A stretch of 64,000 bases of DNA from Candidatus Hydrogenedentota bacterium (GTDB lineage: Bacteria > Hydrogenedentota > Hydrogenedentia > Hydrogenedentales > JAEUWI01). Location: positions 1 to 64,000 of the forward strand of contig JACPGE010000122.1 of the NCBI GenBank assembly GCA_016182605.1, written 5' to 3'. The notes below the pieces were generated by a model. That model worked only from the letters and a program-made list of their open reading frames with translations. It was not told the DNA's origin and ran no database searches. A program made the position numbers and the translations under genes. Positions 26,952 through 36,200 of this stretch are shown here, in pieces; position 1 is the stretch's first letter, and each line of letters opens with the position of its first letter.

Positions 26952-27644
26952 TCAGTCACCCGCGAGAAAGAACGCCAGCTTCCACACGCCCGCGAAATTC
27001 CTTAGTCCCAAGCGGAAGTCCAGCGGGCTGCGCAAAAACTTGCCCCACACGTAGCCGGTTTCGCCGGATGAAAGACCCACCTTGCGCCAGGGATGCGTCT
27101 CGTCTCCGATGGTCGACTCGGGTTGCTCGCCTTCCGGCGATTCTTCCATGCGCACGATCTCGTAACTCGCCTGCCTGATCACGCCGGCGGTGGTGTCCGG
27201 GCTGCGCCGAATGTTCACCTTCGCGCCAGAGACGATCGCAAACTCATAGCCATCGAATTCATCCGGCCACAGTGCGAAGAAGTAGGGAAAGATGTAGTAG
27301 TCTCCTTCCGTTGCGCCTTCGAATGCGAGCACCTGATCCAGGGCCTTCCACAATGGCGAATCGAGCGGATTTTGATCGAGCGCCCAGGCTTTCCGAAAGT
27401 CTTCGAGTCCGCCCGCACCGCCGAAGTCCACCTTCACCTCGGGATGGACGATCTTGAGCAAGCTTTCCATATCGCGGCTCTTCACGGCGGACTTGAGTGC
27501 TTCGATGGCGCTTTGCAGGGCAGGGTCCTTGATGGCGGCCGCCGGCGGAGGGAGCGTTTTCATGGGAAAGGGTCCGGCGGCGGCAGTTAGAACATCCGCC
27601 AGAGCGTGGGACAGGCAAAGCAGAAGCATCAAGGGTATTTTCAT
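26952..27644 (-). CDS. secreted SH3-domain protein, unknown
   Basis: 230 residues. An N-terminal signal peptide (LMLLLCLSHALADVLTAAAG) precedes a helical region and a C-terminal bacterial SH3-like segment (GAKVNIRRSPDTTAGV, WRKVGLSSGETGYVWGKFL). SH3b domains often bind peptidoglycan or peptides; no enzyme domain is visible. The start of a second gene at 29911-30018 encodes the same TAAAGPFPMKTLPPP after its signal peptide, so there were two copies. It is convergent with the receiver-phosphatase. Confidence 0.7.
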   Translation of the reverse strand: MKIPLMLLLCLSHALADVLTAAAGPFPMKTLPPPAAAIKDPALQSAIEALKSAVKSRDMESLLKIVHPEVKVDFGGAGGLEDFRKAWALDQNPLDSPLWKALDQVLAFEGATEGDYYIFPYFFALWPDEFDGYEFAIVSGAKVNIRRSPDTTAGVIRQASYEIVRMEESPEGEQPESTIGDETHPWRKVGLSSGETGYVWGKFLRSPLDFRLGLRNFAGVWKLAFFLAGD

Positions 27645-27921
27645 GGCAATCTCCGTGCAGGATCTTATCGAGCGCGGAGCACGGGTTCAACGTTCCGCCC
27701 CCTCCAGAGCAACTTTCCCTATAGGGGCAGGGAAACTTCTATCCCGAAAACAAGACCTACGAGAGGCTTGATGAGCTGCCGGCCCATGGAGTCACTACCA
27801 TGCGGCATCCTGTCTCTACCCAACGGGCGATCGAAGCAGCACATGGGTCCGATTGATTGGGAGGGGATCGACGTTACCTATTCGTCTTCCGTCGGGAGAC
27901 GCTCTTTGGAGACGTCTCCGT

Positions 27922-28494
27922 CTATTGGTTTGCCTGAATGATCAGGGCAATCAAGGGCGGGACAAAACCCGCGGCGATGAGCCATTTGCCCCGCCCCTGG
28001 ATTCCGTACTTGCCCTTAAGCACGAACAATCCTGTCAGGTTGACCACGATAAGCATGGCGGCGAAGACATCGGAGACCCACTTCCAGCCTTTCAGGCTGT
28101 TTCGGTGCAAGACATTGGTTTGGTAGAAAAGCGGACGCCTGGTGATCCGTTCGTAGTTGGCTTCCCCGCGGGCCAGATACACGTGCAGGGAGGCATTCTC
28201 GTAATATATTTTTACCTGGTCCGCCGTCGGGAAGCCGTACATTTTGAATTGGTGCTCGCCCACCAGCTTTCCGAATGTGTTTATCACGTCGTCGCCTACA
28301 TCCGCTTGCGCGTACGTTTGGTCCAGCGTTATGGTTTCCTTGTGCAGGATGAAATCGGGATTCCAGTGATCGATATGGTTAAGCGCCATGCCAGAAAGAC
28401 AGTAGGCAACTACAAGGGACGAGAAAAAGTACCCCAGATCCCGGTGCGTGGCATTGTTCAATCTTCGCAGCCGTTTTTTTGTCCGAGCAGACAT
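27922..28494 (-). CDS. PepSY-associated TM helix protein
   Basis: 190 residues. The first helix segment HRDLGYFFSSLVVAYCLSG with downstream MALNHIDHWNPDF, and the second TM at about 140-160 (VFAAMLIVVNLTGLFVLKG), are typical of the PepSY_TM-like family. A third helix ends the protein. The charged loop between holds tyrosines and no catalytic motif. Members are linked to iron or haem uptake and to ferric reductases. It lies six bases downstream of the chelatase gene on the same strand, which supports a shared metal or tetrapyrrole function. No haem ligand pattern can be assigned with certainty. Confidence 0.8.
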   Translation of the reverse strand: MSARTKKRLRRLNNATHRDLGYFFSSLVVAYCLSGMALNHIDHWNPDFILHKETITLDQTYAQADVGDDVINTFGKLVGEHQFKMYGFPTADQVKIYYENASLHVYLARGEANYERITRRPLFYQTNVLHRNSLKGWKWVSDVFAAMLIVVNLTGLFVLKGKYGIQGRGKWLIAAGFVPPLIALIIQANQ

Positions 28495-28500
28495 CGTGGG

Positions 28501-29466
28501 TTATACGCTCCCCGCCAGAATCCGTTTCACGCGATCGAGGGCCGTCTTCGTTACCCAGTGTTCGATTCCCGGGTCGGGCAGAATAGCATCCGGCCGGTAG
28601 AGTACAGCCTCCCTGTTGTTTTCGACTTTCTCGATTCCACCACCGATAATCTTGATCTGGAAGTTTTCATCATGGGCCACCAGTACCGGAACCACCACGG
28701 CTACCTCCTTTGTCTCAAGGACGCGCTTTACCGCCGCGGTCGTTTCGCCGGGATTGTATCCCGCAATGTGACCACACCAACCATAGGTGTACTCGTCTAT
28801 GCCAACGTTCTTTTTCACGAATTCCGCGACCTTGCCGAAAAGCTGGCCCCATTCCTCTTCGTAGGTTTCGTCGCCGTATCCGATTAAGACAAGCCCTTCT
28901 TTTTCCGGATTCTTGGAAAGGCTTTTAACGCGCCGCAAAACATTCTTCTGCAAGGCGTCCGTGAAATCGAGCAGAGGCGTGAGGTGTGTTTTCGCGCTCG
29001 GCGTGTAGCGCTCTATGTGTTCCAGCTTCAGCATTTCCATCGAATTCGGGTCTTCTTTCTGCCCGATGATCGTTGGAATGTCCTCGAACGAGTGGGGGCT
29101 GACCGTGAGGAATATCGGAACGATGACGACGTCCGTGTAGGCTTCCTGGTCAAATTCCTTTAACCGGGTCGCAATGGAGGGCTCGGTATACTCCATAAAT
29201 GCCGTTTTGATACCCTGGACTTCGCCCGATTTCAAGATATCCCCGGCGACATTCTTCTCCAGTTGGAGGAGCTGATTGCGCCATGTCTCCGAGCGCGACC
29301 CGTGGTTCACCAACAGGACCCCGGCCTTGCGGGAAACGGCTTGTTCGCCAGCGGATGCCTCCCGCACACCCGCGCTCCACACGAACAGCGATGCCAGAAG
29401 CAAGAGAAGCACGGATGCCGCGCGGCGGAATTGCTGGACGCGCGGCGTTGTTCTGAAAGTGCACAT
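28501..29466 (-). CDS. exported CbiK/CbiX-type sirohydrochlorin chelatase
   Basis: 321 residues from the ATG preceded by GGAAGG; an ATG six codons earlier has no Shine-Dalgarno. A hydrophobic segment ([18 protein letters not shown]) ending near ASA is a signal peptide or anchor. The mature part is a chelatase fold with [30 protein letters not shown] and [13 protein letters not shown], where the histidines bind the metal. Cytoplasmic family members insert Co or Fe into sirohydrochlorin; exported ones, as in Desulfovibrio CbiKP, are known and are thought to act in haem or metal handling. The neighbouring PepSY protein agrees with this. Confidence 0.82.
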   Translation of the reverse strand: MCTFRTTPRVQQFRRAASVLLLLLASLFVWSAGVREASAGEQAVSRKAGVLLVNHGSRSETWRNQLLQLEKNVAGDILKSGEVQGIKTAFMEYTEPSIATRLKEFDQEAYTDVVIVPIFLTVSPHSFEDIPTIIGQKEDPNSMEMLKLEHIERYTPSAKTHLTPLLDFTDALQKNVLRRVKSLSKNPEKEGLVLIGYGDETYEEEWGQLFGKVAEFVKKNVGIDEYTYGWCGHIAGYNPGETTAAVKRVLETKEVAVVVPVLVAHDENFQIKIIGGGIEKVENNREAVLYRPDAILPDPGIEHWVTKTALDRVKRILAGSV

Positions 29467-29648
29467 GAGTCTGAAACCTTCCATTTGTTGGTGGCGTGGA
29501 ACCGGCGAATACTACCGCTTGGCATGATGCCACGCAGTGGCCGGTGACAACGCTGAACAGCAGTCCCGGGCGGTCTCGTTGATGGCGGCACAGGATTCTC
29601 TTCAGCGTGTCATGCGGCAAATCCAAATGTTTGTATTGCTTAACAGAT

Positions 29649-29677
29649 AGCATACAGCATAATCGGAAGCAATTCAA
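29649..29677 (-). promoter_or_regulatory. promoter of the chelatase-PepSY unit
   Basis: On the minus strand TTGAAT (29677-29672) and TATGCT (29654-29649) lie 17 bases apart. The leader to the ATG would be about 175 bases and contains the inverted repeat CGCTGAA/TTCAGCG. Confidence 0.5.
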
Positions 29678-29801
29678 GACAATCTTATGTTAAAAATAAG
29701 GGCGGGGCGCGCCGGATTCGTCGCGGCCGGGCAGGACTCAAGGCTTGGTCCATAGCGCAAGATTCAATGTCCATTCCGCCGTGCTTCGTTCGTCGTCTTA
29801 G

Positions 29802-29915
29802 CCCGGATAAATCACGGGCGCCACGCGTTTGTTCCGTAAGTCCTTCTTGGACCCACAATTGCCACAACATGCGCGGCGGTATCGCCAGACAGCCCGTGAT
29901 TTAGCCTGCCCGGTG
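29802..29915 (+). mobile_element. 114-bp MITE-like element, copy with TAAATCACGGGC ends
   Basis: It starts CCCGGATAAATCACGGGC and ends GCCCGTGATTTAGCC plus TGCCCGGTG, giving 12-base inverted ends. The interior includes TTTGTTCCGTAA and CACAATTGCCACAACATG. The copy at 57644-57757 has the same length and matches most positions; an inverted, more diverged copy is at 14940-15052. It carries no gene, so any movement would need a transposase elsewhere. It cuts the truncated gene just upstream (29911-30018). Confidence 0.75.
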
Positions 29916-30018
29916 GGGGGAGCGTTTTCATGGGAAAGGGTCCGGCCGCTGTGGCCCATGCGTTTCCCGCAGAGCAGAGCAAGAAAAGCAGAAAGAGGAA
30001 AACTTTATACATGTGCAT
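29911..30018 (-). pseudogene. 5' fragment of a secreted-protein gene cut by the MITE-like element
   Basis: The fragment encodes a signal peptide (YKVFLFLLFLLCSAGNAWA) and then TAAAGPFPMKTLPPP, the same join as in the SH3 protein at 26952-27644. The two genes share about 29 identical bases around GGGAGCGTTTTCATGGG. At PPP the reading frame passes into the element and the rest of the paralogue is missing on the other side. GGAG precedes the second ATG (30012), so it may still be translated into a fused short peptide. Confidence 0.75.
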
Positions 30019-30278
30019 CTCCGGGCAAAAGTGCGTACGGCAGGCGCTGCAGTTTTAAAAGCGCATGTCAACGCGTAGCCCGGAGCACGGAAACCCCATG
30101 GATTCCACGTGACGGGCATCGGCATTCTTTGCTAAATTACGAGAAAAGGCGTATTCTATATCATACGCAATCCCACCTTCTGTGACCGGTATCGCTGGAT
30201 ATACCACGCATCCACAGTCACTGGCTCGCCACGCGTGCTTTGAAGGCAAGACGCAACCCCAGGAGGAGCGTCGAGTCC

Positions 30279-33200
30279 ATGCATTCCAGGTACGGTTCAT
30301 TCGCACGCACGATGGTACGCCTCAAACACTGGCGCCCCAATTTCCGCCGGTACACGGGCGCCGCCCAAACGCCGGAGGAGCAACCGCTCCGCGCCGGTCT
30401 CTTCAGTGTGCACCAATTGGAGCAGCATGCGGCGGCGGTCGCGGGGATGCACCAGCTTGCCGGGTCGCCCGGCCCGGACAAGCTTATTGCGCGGCTTATG
30501 GAGAACGAGCGGATCCTGCTTCGCACGTACGACTTGCTCGCCCTCGCGGTAGAGCAGGACTACCAGATCACGCCGGCGGCCGAGTGGCTGCTCGACAATT
30601 TTTACGTGATCGAAGAGCAGGTCCTGATGGCGCGCCGTCACTTGCCCCGATCTTACAGCCAGGCGTTGCCGCAGTTGCTCCGGGGGCCTGCGGAAGGCAT
30701 GCCCCGGGTCTATGGCATTGCCATGGAGCTAATTTCCCATGTGGACGGCGGCGTGGACACGGTCAACCTGGATGCGTTCGTTGCATCTTACCAAGCGCAC
30801 ACACCGCTGTTGCTGGGCGAGCTTTGGGCGATCCCGATCATGCTGCGGCTGGGGCTGCTGGAGAATCTGCGGCGGGTGGCGGTACACCTGGCGACGGCCC
30901 TGAACGATCGGGACGATGCCACGCGCTGGGCGGAGAGGATGGTGCAGGTTGTGGAGGAGAATCCGAGTGATCTGGTGCTGGTGCTGGCGGATATGGCGCG
31001 GGCGAATCCCCCGTTGACGAGCACGTTTGTGGCAGAACTGATGCGGCATCTGCATGGCCAGAGCCCTCATTTTGCATTTGCCCACAGTTGGCTGGAGCAC
31101 CGCATAGCGGAGCAAGGCCTGACGAGCCTGCAGCTCATCCAGATGGAAAGCCACGCGCAGGCGGCGGATCAGATATCGATTGGCAACAGCATCACGAGCC
31201 TGCGATATCTTAGCGCGACCGATTGGCGGGACTTTGTCGAGAAGCATAGCGTGGTCGAGCAGATCCTGTGGCGCGAACCGGCAGGCATCTATGCGGACAT
31301 GAGTTTTGCGACGCGCAACAGCTACCGGAGCGTGATTGAATCGATAGCGCGGCACGGCGACCTGTCCGAAGCCGCGGTGGCCCGGCAGGCGATACGCCTC
31401 ACGGTGGCAGCGGCTTCCACGCAACCTGAAAGCCGCGAAGCCCATGTAGGGTATTACCTGGTGGACAAGGGCCGCGAAGAACTGGAGCGTATTTCGCGGG
31501 TTCGCAGCACACCGGTATTGTTCGCGCGCAAAATGATCAACCAACATCCAATGTACTTCTATGCCGCGGCCATTCTGGCCATTACGATGTGTATTTCAGG
31601 CGGTCTGCTGACCTGGGCGCAGCGTGGCGGGGTGCCGCCGTGGATGGTATTGCTGCTCACGGCGCCGGTGCTGATGTGCGCCCTTCATGTGTCCATCGGC
31701 GCCGTAAACTGGCTGAGCACGACGCTGATCGCGCCACGGCCGCTGCCCCGCATGGACTTTCGCAACGGCATTCCGCGGGAGCACCGGACGATGGTGGTGG
31801 TTCCGACGATGCTTGGCGACGCACAAACGGTTCGCGATTTGCTGGATCGGTTGGAAATACATTATGCCGCGAACCGTGATCCCCATCTGCATTTTGCACT
31901 GCTGACCGATCTGCGGGATGCGCCGCAGGAAGTCATGCCGGAGGATGAAGCGCAGATTCAGCAGGTCCGTGAAGGGATAGAGTCACTCAACCGGAAGTAC
32001 CTCCATGATCGCGCGGACATTTTCTTTCTGTTTCACCGTCCCCGCCGTTGGAACGCTGTCGACGGCGTGTGGATGGGGCATGAGCGCAAGCGCGGCAAGC
32101 TGGAAGACTTCAATGGCCTGTTGCGGGGCGAATCCACGGACGCCTTCTCCGAAACTGTGGGGGAGTTGAGCCTGCTTCCGCAGATCAAGTATGTGATTAC
32201 GCTGGACACCGACACCCAGCTTCCGCGGGATGCTGCGCGGGATCTGACCGGGGCCATGGCGCATCCCCTCAACCGTCCGGTGCTGGATGCGACAGGCCGG
32301 CGGGTGGTAGAAGGGCACGGGATTTTACAGCCGCGCGTGGCGACGAATCTGCCGACGGCATCCCGCTCCTGGTTTGTACGGCTCTTTGCCTCAGACACGG
32401 GCCTCGATCCGTATACGCGCGTGGTCTCCGATGTATATCAGGATCTCTTTGGCGAGGGGTCATTCATTGGCAAGGGGATCTACGATGTCGACGCCTTTCG
32501 CGAGACGTGCATGCATTTCCCCGGCAACACCATTCTCAGCCACGATTTGCTCGAAGGGGTGCATGCGCGTTCCGGTCTGTTGACCGATGTGGAACTCTAT
32601 GAAGACCACCCTTCCCGGTACTCGGTGGACGCGAGCCGGCGTCACCGCTGGGTCCGCGGAGACTGGCAGATCGCCGGGTGGCTACTGCCACGGGTACCCG
32701 GGCGGGACGGAACCCGGCGCAGCAATCCGCTTTCGTCACTTTCATGGTGGAAGATCTGCGACAACCTCCGGCGCAGCCTGGTGCCGCCGGCCATGGTTTC
32801 TCTTCTGTTGTTTGCGTGGCTGTTGCCCTGGGGGCCGTTGGCTGCCGGGGTGACGATTTTTGTCCTGCTCGTGGTGGCCGCGATTCCGCTCTTGTCGGTG
32901 ACGGCGGAGGTTGGCCGCAAGCCGCCCGATCTGACGTGGGGCCTGCACCTGCGCGCATTCGGACCCGCGTTGGCGCGCCGCCTCGGGCAGTTTCTGTTTA
33001 CGCTGACCTTTCTGCCGCACGAGGCCTATCTCAATCTGGACGCGATCGTCCGGACGCTTGCCCGAATGGGCTGGACGCGCCGCAAGCTGCTTGAATGGAC
33101 CACATCGAGCGATGCGGAACGCAAGATGGGCAACGACTTCAAGAGCTACGCCCGATCCATGCGCGTTGCGCCCCTGCTGGCCGCGGCGGGCATGGGCGTC

Positions 33201-36200
33201 ATCGCGATAGCGCAGCCCACGAATCTGTTGCCCGGTGCGCCGCTGCTTGGGCTGTGGCTGATCTCCCCCATTGCCGCGTGGTACCTGAGCCGGACGATAG
33301 TATCGCCACCGCCGCACCTGAGCGCGGAGCAGCATCTTTTTTTGAAGAAACTCGCGCGCAAGACCTGGCGCTATTTCGAGGTTTTTGTGACGGAAGACGA
33401 GAATTGGCTGCCGCCCGACAACTTCCAGGAGCGGCCTGCTCCGAAGGTGGCCTCCCGAACGAGCCCAACCAATATTGGTGTGGCGCTCCTGTCGAACTTG
33501 TCCGCGTATGATTTCGGATACGGATCCGCGGCCCAGTTGTTGAAGCGCAGCGAGGACACGCTGGCGAGCCTGGGCAGGCTGGAGCGCCATCGCGGCCACT
33601 TTTACAACTGGTACAACACGCAGACTCTGGAGCCCCTGTTGCCCCTCTACGTATCCACGGTGGATAGCGGGAATCTCGCGCTGCATCTGATCATATTGCA
33701 GCGTGGCCTCTTGAATCTGATCGACGAGAGGGTAATTCCGGAGCGGCTGTTTGAGGGCCTGCAAGATACGGCCCGCGTGCTCTCGGATGCTGCAAGCGCC
33801 GCGATCGCCTCGCCCAGTCTTGGACAGCTTACGCCCCAGTTGATCGCGATTTTTGAGAAGTCCGATGCGCTGGCGGCCCTGCTGGATGATGCGCCGCGGC
33901 AGGCCCGTGCGGTGGCGCGCCTGCTGGAGCGGGTCACAGCGTGCGCCGAGGAGCTGGCATCGATCGATTGCAGAGAGAACGAGAGCAGTTGGTGGTCACA
34001 CGCGCTGCAACGGGGCGCGGCCAGTCACGGGCACGATCTCGCCCACCTCGCCCCGTGGGCCATGCTGCCCGCGCCCCCGGAGCGCATCTGGAACAGCGAA
34101 TCGCCCGGCATTCAAGCGCGGCTCGACGAACTGCGGGATCTGCTGGAGCAACTTGACGCGGTGCCCTCGCTTCGCGGGCTTGCCGGGCTTGAAGAACGGC
34201 TGTTGCGGGCGATTGACGCTGCACTTGGGGCGCCGGGAGCAGCGCCTTCAACGGTACCCAGGGAGCACGCTGCGTGGCTTGCCGATCTGCGCACGGCGGT
34301 GGTGATCGCTGCCAGGCACGCGGGACAGCGCATTCTCGATCTGGAGGCCGCTGCGAAGCATTGTGAAGATTTTGCCACCATGGATTTCGCGTTTCTCTGC
34401 GAAGAAGATCGCGACTTGATGTCCATTGGATACAACATCAGCGACAACCGCCTTGACAGCGGATGCTATGATCTGCTCGCTTCTGAGGCCCGGGTTGCGA
34501 GCTATCTTGCGATTGCGCAGGGACAGGTGGGACAGGAGCATTGGTTCGCGCTGAGGCGCATGCTGACGACTTCCACAGGCTTGCCCGCGCTGCTGAGCTG
34601 GAACGGATCCATGTTCGAGTATTTGATGCCGCTGCTTGTGATGCCGACGTATGAAAACACACTTCTGGACAAGACCTACCGGGCCGTGGTGCAGCGGCAG
34701 ATCGATTACGGCAAACAGCTCGGCCTGCCCTGGGGCATTTCCGAGTCGGGGTACAACACGCAGGATGTCCACCTCAACTATCAGTACCGTGGCTTTGGCG
34801 TGCCTGGCCTGGGGCTGAAACGGGGTTTGGTGGAAGATCGTGTTGTAGCTCCCTACGCGACGATGCTGGCGCTGATGGTGGCGCCGGAGGCGGCCTGCCG
34901 TAATCTGGAGCGCCTGTCTACGGAGGGCCGGGAAGGGGCTTATGGTCTCTATGAGGCGATTGATTACACGCCATCGCGTCAGCCGCGCAACGCCGACGGG
35001 GTCACAATCTGGTCGTACATGGCGCATCACCAGGGGATGAGTCTGCTTTCATTGGCGTATCTCTTGCACGGCAAGCCGATGCAAAGGCGCTTCGAATCCG
35101 ACCCCACGTTGCGGGCGACCGAACTGTTGCTTCAAGAGCGCATACCACGGCGAACCGCGCCCATATTCCCCCATGCGATTGAGGTCGGCGCATCGCGCGT
35201 GGCGCAGGGTGCGGCGGACGAGCCGATGCGTATCCTTACGGACCCCAGTGTGGGCGCACCGGAGGTGCATCTTTTGTCGAACGGCCGCTACCACGTGATG
35301 GTGTCGAGCGCGGGTGGCGGCTACAGCAAGTGGCACGATCTTGCGGTCACGCGGTGGCGCGAAGACCCGACCCGGGACCATTGGGGGGCCTTCTGTTACT
35401 TGCGCGATCTGGATACGGGGCGATTCTGGTCGGTGGGATACCAGCCAACGCTCAAGTTATCGGAGCCTTATGAGGCGGTCTTTGTGCAGGCAAAGGCCGA
35501 GTTCCGCCGGCGGGACGACCGCATCGAGCTGCATACGGAGATCAGCGTCTCTCCGGAGGACGACATTGAGCTGCGGCGGACCACGATCACCAACCGCTCC
35601 GATCGTCCGCGCAGCATCGAGGTGACCAGTTACGCGGAGGTCGTGCTCGCTCCTGCTGGACAAGACCTCACGCATCCGTCATTCAGCAACCTGTTTGTGC
35701 AGACTGAGCTGTTACGCAATCAGGATGCGATCCTTTGCACGCGGCGCCCGCGATCGGCTACGGAAAAACCGCCGTGGCTGGCCCATCTGATGAACGTTCA
35801 AGGAGATGTCACGGGCAAGATTTCCTTTGAGACCAGCCGCCAGAATTTCATTGGCCGGGGCCGGAGCCTGGATCACCCGGCAGCGATGGACGGGTATGGG
35901 CGCCTCTCGGATACGGAAGGGTCTGTGCTTGATCCGGTGGTGGCGATACGGCGCACAATCCGGCTGCAGCCGCACGAAACCGCACGGGTGGACATCGTCA
36001 CCGGTGTCGCCGACACCCGGGATGCAGTGGCCGGGCTTGCGGAGAAGTACCACGATCCGAGGCTTTCCGATCGCGTTTTCGAACTGGCCTGGACGCACAG
36101 TCAGGTCGAACTCCGGCACATCAATGCGACGGAGACCGACGCGCAACTCTATTTGCGCCTGGCCGGGGCGCTGATCTATGCGAGCGCGCTGCGCCGCGCG

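Noticed and set aside
29480-29640. Cobalamin riboswitch in the leader of the chelatase gene (GCCACTG and an inverted repeat CGCTGAA/TTCAGCG on the minus strand).
   Set aside because: The B12 box (AGCCAGGAGACC-like) and the GGTGnnAATCC core are not present, so only two weak fragments match. A structured leader remains possible.
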